Positions 12,816 through 23,724 of a stretch of 64,000 nt of DNA are shown piece by piece. Under the pieces are notes generated by a model. The model saw nothing but the letters and a program-made list of their open reading frames with translations, searched no databases and had not been told where the DNA came from. The DNA is from Holothuria scabra (taxonomy: Eukaryota > Echinodermata > Holothuroidea > Aspidochirotida > Holothuriidae). The stretch covers positions 68,405,806 to 68,469,805 of the forward strand of contig CM074179.1 of the NCBI GenBank assembly GCA_037179385.1, read 5' to 3'. The position numbers and the translations under genes were made by a program. The stretch's first letter is position 1, and each line of letters begins with the position of its first letter.

Positions 12816-13130
12816 ATCCAGAGACTTCTGAACAGTCATCAAGAGAAGTTGGCATTAATAAGTGATTTCTCAATGATCAGCAACGCTGAGACTCCTGACT
12901 AGTCATCAAGAGCACCTGGCATTACTTAGCGATTTCTAAATGAACAACTATACTGAGTCTAACTACCCTCTGGAGACTTCTGAATGATCAACCATGCTGA
13001 GACTTACTCATATCCAGACACTCTAGAACAGTCATCAAGTTAATTCAGCATTTATACAGTAGTGAGACTCTTCTTTATGATCAACTACTGTATGCCAAGT
13101 CCAACAACTATCTAGAGACTTCTAAATGGT
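12816..13130. repeat. Degenerate ~67-bp tandem repeat in 3' UTR
   Basis: About four to five imperfect units, each beginning GAGACTTCTGAACAGTCATC or a variant and containing GGCATTA..AGTGATTTCT and ATGATCAAC. Clear unit starts lie near 12823, 12888, 12971 and 13004, with a final partial unit near 13113. The array lies just downstream (minus strand) of the SLC35G CDS and enters it: the last unit word CTATCTAGAGACTTCTAAAT spans 13108-13127 and so encodes the last residues and the stop codon. Confidence 0.75.
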
Positions 13131-14298
13131 CCAAATCATTTTGGCTTCCTTTTCCATCACTCTCATTGGTTCCTTCTTCATCCGAGGTTGGTGGTTTGTT
13201 CTTTAATGTAACTCCTATGCATGCCCCTAAAACCAGTGATGCCCCAATGTATGACGTCCATGGGGGCAGCATGCCAAGTAGAAAAATTTGCCATATGAAA
13301 GCAAGAACAATCTCCATTGTGAATATTACAGTGACCAATGTTGCTTTCTCTGCCTTGAGGGAGAAGAAGAGGGCAACATTACCAAGGAAATAAACAACAC
13401 CGGCAATTATGGCTACCAACCACTCAGTTAAAGTTGGACACTTCCACCTGTTTATTACAATGCAAATGATACCACTTGTGATAAATACTACCAATGAATT
13501 GAAGAAGAGACAAAAGAAGCTGTGAATACCGAGGATGGAGAGTTTTCTGTTGAATATCATCAATAATGCTCCTGTGCATGAGGCAGCAAAAGCAAATAGA
13601 ACTCCAATCAAGTTGAACTCACCACCAGGGTCGTCTTCATCAGATCCAAAGATAAAAGGAGGTCGGGCTATGAAGATTACTCCTGCAAAGGCTAAAGCAG
13701 CAAACAGTAGATCAAATAAACGCATCGGTTCCTTTAATACCAGCCAACTGAAAAACCCTACCTGAATGACAGCTGTGTAAACTATAGTTACTGCATCTCC
13801 AACTGTTAGGTAACTCAGAACTAGGGTAAAAACACAAGTATTAAATGTTTGACAAGAACTGCTCAGCATAAGCCAGAAGTATTGCTTATAGTCACGAAAA
13901 GATGGTGGTCTTACATTCGTCCATAATACCACCACAAAACAGAAAAATACCATGATCGGTACATGCATTAGGACAACTTGAAAAGAATCTAAGGTCTCAG
14001 TTAGAACATCTAGACAAACACTCTGTCCTGAGAAGAAACAAGGTGATAACACAGCTAGGACCAGTCCATGTCTCCTCTGAATTAGTCTCACTGGTTTCCA
14101 TAGAAACTGTTCTGCTTTGGTATCAGGAATTGTTTGTTGTGATGGAGCTCTGTTGCCTGACAGTGTACTACTCTCTGGTTGTTGAACCAGTAAAAGTGCA
14201 TCTGCGTTTTCAACTGAAGATTCACTATGCTGTTTGGATACATGACCCTCATGGATGTGTTGAATTTCAGAAAGCTCACATTCCAGATTGTCAGCCAT
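13108..14298 (-). CDS. SLC35G1-like EamA membrane transporter, gene 1
   Basis: A 396-aa single-exon ORF. It has a ~65-residue hydrophilic N-terminus, then ten predicted membrane spans (roughly residues 78-98, 106-126, 138-160, 166-186, 194-211, 228-249, 260-283, 291-312, 318-341, 348-366) forming two EamA repeats, then a charged tail. Family signatures seen are GDAVTI (167-172), LKEPMRLFDLL (188-198), ARPPFIFG (211-218), KAEKATLVTVIFTMEI (315-330) and PPWTSYIGA (345-353). Human SLC35G1 (POST/TMEM20) is about this size and is reported as a STIM1 partner. The substrate here cannot be inferred. The ATG at 14298 has a good context (ACAATGG). A pyrimidine-rich stretch ending in CAG near 14365 could be an acceptor for a noncoding 5' exon. 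The gene is more diverged than the two plus-strand paralogs and lacks their C-terminal S-N-V. The stop codon lies in a tandem repeat. Confidence 0.93.
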   Translation of the reverse strand: MADNLECELSEIQHIHEGHVSKQHSESSVENADALLLVQQPESSTLSGNRAPSQQTIPDTKAEQFLWKPVRLIQRRHGLVLAVLSPCFFSGQSVCLDVLTETLDSFQVVLMHVPIMVFFCFVVVLWTNVRPPSFRDYKQYFWLMLSSSCQTFNTCVFTLVLSYLTVGDAVTIVYTAVIQVGFFSWLVLKEPMRLFDLLFAALAFAGVIFIARPPFIFGSDEDDPGGEFNLIGVLFAFAASCTGALLMIFNRKLSILGIHSFFCLFFNSLVVFITSGIICIVINRWKCPTLTEWLVAIIAGVVYFLGNVALFFSLKAEKATLVTVIFTMEIVLAFIWQIFLLGMLPPWTSYIGASLVLGACIGVTLKNKPPTSDEEGTNESDGKGSQNDLDHLEVSR

Positions 14299-17200
14299 TG
14301 TTGTTCTTCAAGAAATGTTCACTTTTATATGAAGGCCAGAGTTTAAAGTCCCTTTAATGGAAGCCTGGTAAAAATGGAACAGCAAGTAATTTCGTAGCAA
14401 AATAAGAAGTTTACATCAACACAGTACAAAAACTAGTGACATGAAAATTTTGACTGAAGATCCCTAAAACCAAAAAGGAAATGCTGAAGTAAGTATAGAA
14501 GAAATGCATAACACACATACTGAACAGTACAGTAGTGCTCACCGAAACTCTCTTTAAAGGTCTGGTGACATGGTGATAACAAAATTGTCAGGTATTTGAT
14601 GCTACAAGCATTGAAAACCTACAGCAGGAAATACTGTACACCCAATTCCCATTACAATTCATCAAAAATTGGCCATTTTAAGGTCCAAATATACTGTATA
14701 ATTTGCACTCAATCAAGCATAAACATATGCAAATGTTGTGATGTCAAGAGAGAAAAGCCATAGCCCACAGTACAGTATTTGGCTAATTGTTTCCTTTATT
14801 TTGCAACCTGCATTTCAAGGACACTAGAAACATTTGTATGGCCTTGGAGTTTTATTTTTAAAGTTAAATTTGTGTCCTGAAAAACACTCAGTATAATTAC
14901 CAAACCATACTGTAGCATACATACTGTACACTGTAGCTTTAATACTGATAGCCAACTCTCACCCCAAAACTACAGTAACTGTACACTTCTGCTCAGTCCA
15001 CAATGATTCTCAAGTGGCATAGCTCTTTGACTGACAGCAAGTTCATAAATTGCAAAGTACAGTAATGTACAGTGTTGCATTTTACACAGAATGTAGTGTA
15101 CTGAGAGTGTTTTGATTACACAGTGCAATAAATTGAGATTTTGTCTGGATGTGGATGAGTTTTATGTCTGTTGTGGGTAGCCTACTGTACAGTAGCTGTG
15201 GGTGGGGCCCAAGTACAGTACCTACTGTAAGTACTGTAGGCTAGGAGAATTAGTTGCTTGGGGTGAGAGGACTAGGCATTTGAGAGAAAATGAACATAGC
15301 TACAGTACTGTAACATGGAGTCAACTCACAAGATGTCACCACAACCCTCCACACCATTAGTGTTGCATATACTGCACAGAACAATTTCTATCTACTATGT
15401 ACTACACTAGATACATTCCTACTTCAAAGTTACGTATCTCACAAATGATTAAAGATATTGAGATACATCATCGATGTCTTTTGCTATTCCGTGCCACACT
15501 GGTTACTGCTGTGCTGACTTCTTTCCAAGCAACATTCTCACTGTAGACTTTAATATACTAATACGCACTTTACGTATGTACAAGTATATGTACAACATTG
15601 AGTGCTGTGAACAATTGTTCACTCATTCAGCATAAAGCCTGCCCACAGACAAACGGACTACTTATACATGAAAAAATGAGAAGACCATGACTATACACTG
15701 TACCCGATGTTTATAAAAACATCATACTGTACAATACACTTTTTCGAGGAGGATGTTGAAAAAATTTAGGCCTAACCACAAATTTTATTGTTGTCTTGAA
15801 CTTGGACTTGAAATTTAAAATTAAAAGTTATTTTGAACACATGTAAGTTCAAACCACTGATCTACATACCTGGATGTACAGTAAGGTGGTGCCGAATAAT
15901 TGAAGCAACAGAGCCGCCATACTGTGTGTGGCAAAAGCGTCGCACAACAGCTTCACTCAGCACACAGTTGGATTGGCAATTTGACATAATACTGTACAGT
16001 AGCTTGATAATTTGACGTTTTGGCTTGAAATTAAGCCAGTAATATTGTGGAATGTGCTCATTTTCAACAGAAATGTCAATTACTTTGAAAACTAAGCAAG
16101 TTTATGTTATATTCAGAGCAAAACTTTCACTAAGTGCACTTTGACTAAGTGGCCAGGGCATCGCAGTCCCATTTCACAGTTACACTAAGTGCAAATTCAA
16201 TGAAGGGAAGGGGGAGGGGTTCGCGAGTCCCATCCTATAAATTTGAGCCCACAAAGTCGCCACACAAAATCACCATCTAACAATGTCCCCCCTGAAAACT
16301 CCATCCCTCAGTTCATACCGGCCCTGCGACTTCAAATATTCCATTTATGAATGAAAAGTGAACTAAGCTTGACTTCAAAGGAGCGTTCAATGAAATCAAT
16401 AAACCAGGAGACGTACAGTAATCAAATTTTTCTCAGAATTGAATATTTCAATTTACTGTCCAAGTGAAGAGAGGCCTGCAGGACAAGCTGAATGTCGATA
16501 CTTCATTGTGCTTGGTCAGTAAACCATATATGGCACAGTGGGAGCAATGCAGTCACTCAAGTCGCCCCTACAAAGTCACCCCTGACAAAGTCGCCAGCTT
16601 GGCCAACAACTTCGCCGTCCGTAATAAAGTTGTCCCTACAGTAACAAACTAATCGCCTCCTGAAAAAGTCGACAGTCCCTAAAAAATGTTACAAAAACGT
16701 GCTATCAAACAAATGTAGTAAACCTATGGGTCCCTTATGCGTTAGGTCCCTTTGAACTGGGGGTTGTAGAATATACGCACCATATTCCCTGCCTGAGGTG
16801 ACTATAAACGGGAGGACTTACCGCATTTGACCTAAATGACACTATATATTTAAAAACACATTCCTGTTGGTGTGTCATTAAATTTTATCTTTACTAACCC
16901 TTATGAGTAGGCTAACCCCATACCGATGGGGACATTTACCGAGATTGATCAGGGGCCCATATGGGTAGCCCCTGCCACATGCCCAAGGGAATTAAAGGAT
17001 TGAAGTAGACCCATATTTTCCCACACAACATGGGACACATATGCAAAACAGTACGCATCTACCCTACAAAGTGCGTACAGTAGCCAGGATTGTGTCCTGG
17101 AGGGGGGGGTTTGTGTCACGGGCGGGGTTTTGGGGCACGACAGGATGGAGAGAATGGAGAGAAAAAACAGCGGGCGCAGTTCCAACCCCAACCCCCCCAA

Positions 17201-17504
17201 GGAGTTTTGAAATGGGTCCAGTAAGATTCCCGTATGAGAATGTTACCAGTAAAATTGTTTCCTTTTTTGGGGGGGGGGGTGAGTCTTTGGGAGGCATAAA
17301 ACAGTATAATCTTGTCGGAGGCCATGCGACGGACTTACTTAGTAGCCTCGGGGAAACCTTGCTTGTCCAGAAGGGGACTTTTTTTCAAGGTCAGACTTTT
17401 TTTCAAGGTCAGACTTTGTTAGGAGGCAAGTTTGTCAGGAGTGACTTCGTTACAACTGGGTGTCTTAGGACAGGGTCAAGGGGAAGTTAGCATTTGAGTC
17501 AAAA
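14299..17504. other. Intergenic DNA rich in ACTGTA/TACAGT words
   Basis: Words such as TACTGTACAGTA, ACAGTACTGTA and GTACAGTAA recur dozens of times from about 14520 to 16450 and thin out toward 20 kb. No bounded element explains them. Around 16240-16670, phrases like AAAGTCGCC and AAAGTCACCCC recur irregularly. Frames at 17041-17490 and their minus-strand shadows are interrupted G/C-tract sequence with no domain. The upstream (promoter and 5' UTR) region of the minus-strand SLC35G gene would lie at the left edge, but I see no clear core promoter. Confidence 0.5.
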
Positions 17505-18352
17505 TACCGTATTTACTCTATTAAACGCCCCCTCTCTAATAAACGCCCCCCAACTTTTTCGTCACATTGCATAAAGTGAAATTGTTAATTCCAAAGACAA
17601 TATGGTAAAAGGAAAATGAAATAGTCCTACCTTGAAGCCACTAAATCTCCTATAATGTCCCATATCCTGAAGTAAAAGGCATGTTTCTGCAACTAATTTC
17701 TGTTGATATCAATCACGCTATCACATACCGCGAACCTGTACTGCTTCGTTTGCGGTTCGAAAGTGGTACTGTACATACTGTAGGTATGCAAATATTCGCT
17801 AGCCTATCCGAACAGTCTAACATGAAAATCCAAATTAATAACAGTGAAATAAATAACAGTGAAATGCTGTGAACGCGTATGTACTGCTAATACGTACGTG
17901 CATGGTGCTACTCACGGTAACTATTATGCAATTACCTTATGTACGTGAGTATAGCCGGCCGGTCAGTATAGTACCGTGAGGCCTGGCTGTATACTGTGCA
18001 CAGCATGCATGCATGCATGTCGCGGGCACGTAAAAAAGTCACTTCTGTGTGTAACGTTACATATCAAGATGTCGGCGAAAGTTGATCACACTTGCAAAGT
18101 TCAGAGTGCTGTTTGTGGCTACCATATTTATAGGGAAGTTTGGTTACCGATCATTGGGGAGGAGCTCACAGCTGATTGTGAAGCTGACAACCAAATGGAC
18201 AAATACGCCATAGCAGTTTATCAGAAGGGCTCAGATAAGAAACAAGTTGTGGGGCACTTGCCTAAAGAAAAGTCACATAAATTTGACTCTAATAAACGCC
18301 CCCTTAACGAAAATTTCACGCCCCCGGGGCGTTTAATAGAGTAAATAAGGTA
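17505..18352. mobile_element. TIR element carrying a HIRAN-like frame
   Basis: An 848-bp element bounded by 27-bp inverted repeats with one mismatch: the left end begins TACCGTATTTACTCTATTAA and the right end is its inverse ending at 18352. Both are followed inward by ATTAAACGCCCC/AATAAACGCCCC variants, so each terminus has subterminal echoes of the same word. Flanks CAAAA and CAAAG hint at a short target duplication but are not decisive. The superfamily is not assignable by eye. The interior holds a HIRAN-like ORF (18069-18344) whose 3' end is made of the right TIR. No transposase is visible. Confidence 0.75.
18069..18344 (+). CDS. HIRAN-like domain fragment inside a TIR element
   Basis: The frame is open from 17976, but the likely start is the ATG at 18069 (MSAKVDHTCK), giving about 91 aa. 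From residue 16 on, the sequence shows CGYHIYREVWLPIIGEEL, then an acidic N-x-x-D-K-Y-A-I-A-V block and VVGHLPKE. From memory this is the pattern of HIRAN-domain proteins (G-Y-H-x-Y...W-x-P-x-I-G-E...D-x-x-A-V-A-V...V-G-H-x-P). HIRAN domains bind DNA ends in HLTF/Rad5 helicases, and standalone versions are common in marine invertebrate genomes. The last ~20 residues come from the right inverted repeat, so the domain is cut short. It may be a deletion derivative of a larger element, a captured exon or a dead gene. Expression is unknown. Confidence 0.55.
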   Translation: MSAKVDHTCKVQSAVCGYHIYREVWLPIIGEELTADCEADNQMDKYAIAVYQKGSDKKQVVGHLPKEKSHKFDSNKRPLNENFTPPGRLIE

Positions 18353-20057
18353 CAAAGTACATGCATGTACTGTACTGTAGACAGAACATAGTCAAATGAG
18401 GTATGGCTGGATAGCTAACAAGTTGAACTTTAATATGTTGTTTACAGAATATGACAAGTCAATCAAAAGTTATGTGCATTTAAATGAACTGTGAATTTAT
18501 GGTTATTTCCTTCTTAATTTCACAGAATTAAAGGGATGTTTTCGAAGCCACACCCTTCCCTATATTAAAATAATTTCAAGACAAACCCTTTTGAGATTGG
18601 TAGTCACAGTTAATACCAAGCACACGATGACCACAATTCTTCCTCAATGTATTTAATTTGTTACTTAGGCCTAATAGAAATTACTAATTGCCTAATTTGT
18701 CCCTCGTCACCTGTCTCTCCATTACCATAAAGTTGATGTTTTTTTAATTTCTCAGTTACTTAATGACAGAAAAATTACAAATTTCTATAAGAAAGGTTTA
18801 ATGGACCTACAGTACTTCTAAATTAATGTCAAATCAGGTCCCTTGGCTCCTTTTATGGTAGACAAAACAATAGTCCAACATACAGTACATGTGTCCCTTC
18901 GTTACCGGTAACGGAGGGACAAATGTGTTTGCACATGTATACCCTGTATATTGTACACATGATGTGGGGTTTTAAGTGTGTATGGCAACAGGTTTAAAGT
19001 GTGTATGGTAACAGTTTTCTTGGAGTGCAATAATGTGTGTGCAATTAAATATAATAGCCTACTTCAAAAAATGCTTATGTCTTGGAACATGCTGTAATGC
19101 TGGAGTGAGCTGACATGCAAGACAATAGAGTTTTGTTTTTGCAATAAAGAGAAGTTCTTTCAACCTAGGTACAATACTGTATGATTCATACCGTACAGTA
19201 GTATGTACAAAGTATATGAAGTACTCAGTCCCGCATTTAGTAGGCCTACCATGAAACCAGCACAGGCGTCAATGTTTTAAAGGGGCTCATTGAGTTGATA
19301 TCAATAACTTAATGAGAGTGATAAATGTTCACTACAGCATGACAATGCTTATACATTAGATAGCATAGTAAGTCAGGTTTCATATCCAATAGTTATGAAA
19401 AAAAAAATTTTAAATTTTGTAATGTCCTGACTTGTTATGGTTTTGTGCACAATTTGAAAAAGTGTCTGGTCACAAATTTTTGAAAATTGAATTGAACCCT
19501 AAGTACTCACACATTAAACAGTTATTTGTTTGTAGGATATGGGGTTTGTCCAAGACTGACCATTTGTCACTAGTATGTGAAGAAAACAAAACGGGATTTA
19601 GAAAAATTTGTACAATTGCATGAACCAACTCAATGAGCCTCTTTAAACTTCATATACTTGCAATATGTTGCTGCATAATTGAAACTAAAAGCAGTACAAG
19701 ATCTAGGCACTTCAGTTGTCTTCAATTCAGGTTGCATATTACAATGTATACGATTAGTCGGGAAATCAAAGAATTTAGCTGGGTTAAAAGTTTGTCAGTG
19801 GTCACTTGGTGCACTTACAGTAGGGCTATAAGAATCTGTGAAGTTTTTGCCACGGCTGTACGATTTTGCCACCAGCAAAATGGCCACCCCAAGACTTCCG
19901 GTTGCTTCAATTTATCAATAGGCCTAATCAATTATGTGCACACTGTACAGTACATCCAGGTATGTAGATCTGTGGTTCAAACATTACTTTCCCCTCCCAA
20001 GATTTTCTGGGGCGGAAAGTAACGGGCGGAAACTAACGAGGGCGAAAACTAATACCT
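18353..20057. other. Intergenic DNA, no supported gene
   Basis: Frames at 19432-19623 and 19633-20022 have no recognisable domain. ACTGTA/TACAGT words continue at lower density. A near-perfect 28-bp palindrome lies at 18893-18920 (listed separately). A GGGCGGAAA..TAACG phrase recurs two or three times just before the MITE at 20058. Confidence 0.45.
18893..18920. repeat. 28-bp near-perfect palindrome
   Basis: GTCCCTTCGTTACC followed directly by GGTAACGGAGGGAC: the two 14-bp arms are inverse with one mismatch and no spacer. It may be two abutting transposon ends left by an internal deletion, or a dyad binding site. Nothing around it decides. Confidence 0.6.
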
Positions 20058-20166
20058 GGGGCCCGTTCCACAAAGAGTTACGCACGATCTTAAGTACGAT
20101 TTACGGTTGGCTTATGTATGGTGAATCAAACTTAAGATTGTGCGTAACTCTTTGTGGAACGGCCCC
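20058..20166. mobile_element. 109-bp MITE with long inverted repeats
   Basis: The left arm GGGGCCCGTTCCACAAAGAG continues as TTACGCACGATCTTAAG. The right arm is its near-perfect inverse, CTTAAGATTGTGCGTAACTC then TTTGTGGAACGGCCCC. Only about 35 bp separate the arms. There is no coding capacity. The target duplication is ambiguous because of CCTGG/CCCTGG at the edges, so I do not assign a superfamily. Confidence 0.8.
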
Positions 20167-23100
20167 CTGGACCCCTGACAGTATGGCAACTACTGTAACT
20201 GACAGTTCAGTAAGGCGTTAGGCCTAACGTTAAACTCAGTAACCTAGGCCTAGGCCTTAGGCTAGCGAACTGACAGTAAGGCAAAGAGAATGGAAATGAC
20301 AAACCTCTTTACAATAAAACAATTTAACTCGAAAACTGAAACCGTTGAAAGGTGTGGTATGAAATCGTTATCTCTAACGTTACCACTTACCGGAATAGGA
20401 TTTTGCTACTAACTTAGAGCCCCGAAACGCTCATTCATCGTTATAGTACAGTACATCGACCTTGGAGTACGTACATGGCCTGCAATACCCAGTTCCGCTA
20501 CGTGCATGCATGCAACAGGGACCAGTCTGAAGTTAGAACCGGATTCAGCCTCCCTCGAATATGGGAATAAATCCTGCGCTAGCTTAGACTTGGCCAAGTC
20601 TCTCGTGAGTGTTCCGCGGGGAGTTGACAAATTTCTCTCCAAAATCCCCCTACTCAGCCATCGGACAACGGGCGAGTTAATGAGCTGAAAACCAAGTTCT
20701 CTTGTAGCCCCGCCCCCAAAAATTGAAGCAACTGATGACATTTCGCGGAACTAATACTGGATGTATCCTTAGGTTTAGGTTGATGAATTATGCAATAGAA
20801 GGCGTAACAAAGTACCAAAACATGGTTATTCGAATTTCGAAAGTCTTATTTTCCTAGAAAGACTTTGAACATTTTTCGATTGATCGTAGTAAGTGAAAAA
20901 TCAGGTAACGAAATAGGGTAGCCTTTTTTCAAGGCTAAAAAGTTGTTGCATATTTGCCGTGAACTTGACTTCGTTAAAGACTAAAAACAGATAAATTTGG
21001 TAAAATCAGTTTAAAAAGAGTCTTAGCTTCCTATTGGTATCAATTTTGCGATTGGAAATGATCATGCAATGGTGTAATGGTGCCTAGAAAATTCACTTGA
21101 AATTCGATAGTTTTGCGTGTACATTTGCACAGGTTTGTATGGGACGTTAGTGGTGAGCCAGCAACGCACGTTGTAAGTATGCAATTTTATACATGCCAAC
21201 CAATACAACACTGACTGAGTCATAACAATACATGATGTCAAGTTCATCTGAGCTAGCTAGCTACAGGCCCTCACTATACTACTAGTTTTGGAATCCTTAG
21301 AACAGTTGTTCCAATGGTTTATAAGGTGAATGGTCGTTCAGGCTTTCTAGTGTCTTTAACAACGCCCTATTTACACAGGAATTAATTGTCCAGGCCCAGT
21401 GCATGCAGTGCTATGTGTCACTGTGTGTTTGTTTGGCACAGTGCATTGCTAAATCTCTACACTTTTCAGTATCCTGAGGATAAACAGAGGACTGGATTAG
21501 TACCATTTTCAGTTCATGTGCTGCCAGAATATTACTTGTTAGTCTTGTTTTATGCGATAAATTAAAGGTAAGTCTTCCAGACATTTTGGTGATTTTCTCA
21601 AGTCATGATTTCTACCAATGAGTTGCATATGAAACTTGAAGATCTAAGTACAAAACCTAAAGGTCATGTATTGTTGGGTTTCTTACCATGATATAATGAC
21701 TCACAATAATATTTTGTAGAAATCAGGACTTTATCTGTGGGCAAATGAGAGAGTTACAACTAAAATAATGTGCGCTTGAATTGCATATTTTTGCTTGTCA
21801 TTCTGGACTGAGCATTGCACATTGCAACAGTCAGTCTAATGTATTAAGTGGTATGTGGATATAAGTTTGTGGAAAGTGTTGCACACCCTTAGCTAGTTGC
21901 TGCCCAGTTCAGTCTTGTATAGGCCTAGAATTTTGGAAGGGAACAGCTAGCAGCAATTAACATAACATAACAGGTTGAAGGGCAAAGGAGGGCCAAGGTC
22001 CCATAACATGCCATGAAGACCAAACCCTATCAAAAGTCAAACCACCAAACCTAAACAAACAGCCCTAAACAATCAGATTCTACCAGTCATGGAAGAACTT
22101 AATTGTCAATGTTAACCTTAAAACAGTCACTGCACTGGCAAGGAGTTAACTACCCTGCTGGTACTTATCAGTAGTACTAATTGCAGTAGCAGGATTGCAT
22201 GTTATACTGAGAAATAGGGGGTAGCTAATCCCTGCCTCAGTCAGTGAAATATAGTTTCCTCAGCAAATCCTTGAAGACAAAAATCCTAAGGCAAAGACAA
22301 ATTTTTCATTGGGCATATTCAAGAAATACTGTAAAGTGCATCATTTGCTTCCATTGATATGTTCCTCCAGGTTTATTTTCTGAGATGTTAATTTCAATAT
22401 AAGATTCCAGTGTCAATTTGAAATATCCTTCCCAAATGCTTATACATGAAGTGATCTTGTATTGAACAGGAAATCTAAGAGAGTCTAGTATTGCCCTTTT
22501 CCACAGGAAGCACCCTACCACCACACTTAATACCCCCTCCCAAAACAAAAAGGATGAAACATGCTAACTGGCCTGAGAGTTCTACCTATCAGGGCCTAAT
22601 TACCTCTCTACTGAGTAAGATCAGTCAATGACACAGTTCTGCCAGCTGCTTACTAGAAATCATGCAGATATTTGCTGTTAGTTCATTATTTTGAACAAAG
22701 TCTGCAGTCCATGGAACCTTTACCAGCATGTTTACATTTATGATGTACCCCTTGATTGACATAAAATCACATATCTTCTTTTAAATTTATATTTTATACA
22801 ATGGATATTACGTAGCCAAGGGCCACCTTGAGTCGGTCATGAAACAAGTGTAATCCCCTCATTTTGATTATTACGAAAATGACCGACTTATGGTACCGGT
22901 TGACTCAACGTACACTCGTGATATACTCTACGCATCGAATTATTTCGCACAATCAGTACGTCCAGTACAATGGAGAACAGTGGGGAGGTTCTTGTTCACG
23001 AAGCCACTGGTCAACGAATCGCCCTGTATTTGCCGTGAACTTGACTTCGTTAAAGAATGGTTAAAAAAGCAGTTTATTTAAAATTGTAGATTAAAAAATT

Positions 23101-23485
23101 TTTCATCGAATATGCAAGTTTTTAAAATTGGAAATAGCGCGATTAAATAACAAAAATCGACTTTTCTGAACAGTTCAGATGCAACTACGTAACTTTTCCA
23201 AAATTTGGCCAAAATGCACTTTGCAATGCTTGAAGTTACCTGTAATTGGCAGAATTTGATTTTCGCATTTCTTATTAGTAAAATTCAACCATTGGTTTAC
23301 TTTAAAACAACCTAATAACTGATATATAAGCCCTCGAAAATGGCAAGTTTTATCTAATTACGTATTAATGAGCTATGACGTCATGAAACGTCATGCATAC
23401 TCCCACAAGAAAAGAAAGGCTTTTTCGTACCGTTGTCTACTGGCTGTACTGCAGCATAGCACAGAATATCGTATTTTCCTTTTAT
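20167..23485. other. Intergenic DNA with dispersed repeat fragments
   Basis: No gene supported. Two fragment families occur. A ~50-bp word at 20577-20628 (containing GACTTGGCCAAGTCTCTCGT) recurs inverted at about 23626-23680. A 30-bp word at 20951-20980 (TTTGCCGTGAACTTGACTTC) recurs in direct orientation at 23027-23056. The minus frame 20409-20741 and the plus frame starting at 23623 share the peptide PRGTLTRDLAKS only because they contain that repeat. The remaining DNA shows nothing. Confidence 0.5.
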
Positions 23486-23565
23486 CTAATACGCCCTCTA
23501 TCGGTCTATTAATTCTATCGTCGTTGAGAAGCGATACCTTTATAGACCAATAGAGGGCGTATTAG
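23486..23565. mobile_element. 80-bp inverted-repeat element
   Basis: The left arm CTAATACGCCCTCTATCGGT plus CTAT (23486-23509) is matched by the inverse right arm at 23542-23565 with one mismatch. The spacer is about 32 bp. It looks like a very short MITE or an internal-deletion product. No clear target duplication. Confidence 0.65.
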
Positions 23566-23724
23566 AAAAACAGGCCAGTACGGTATGCTGTACTGTGCTG
23601 AAGTACTGGATTTGCGTAGGTAGTGTTGTCAGCTCCCCGAGGAACACTCACGAGAGACTTGGCCAAGTCTAGCGCTAGCTTTGAAGATGAAAGCACACAG
23701 TATTTACAGTCAATGACCACAAAT

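Noticed and set aside
12700..13130. CRISPR-like array
   Set aside because: Units are contiguous and degenerate with no unique spacers, in a eukaryotic 3' UTR.
20409..20741. 110-aa minus frame MSSVASIFGGG..
   Set aside because: It shares PRGTLTRDLAKS with the frame at 23623 only through an inverted dispersed repeat; no domain or splice evidence.
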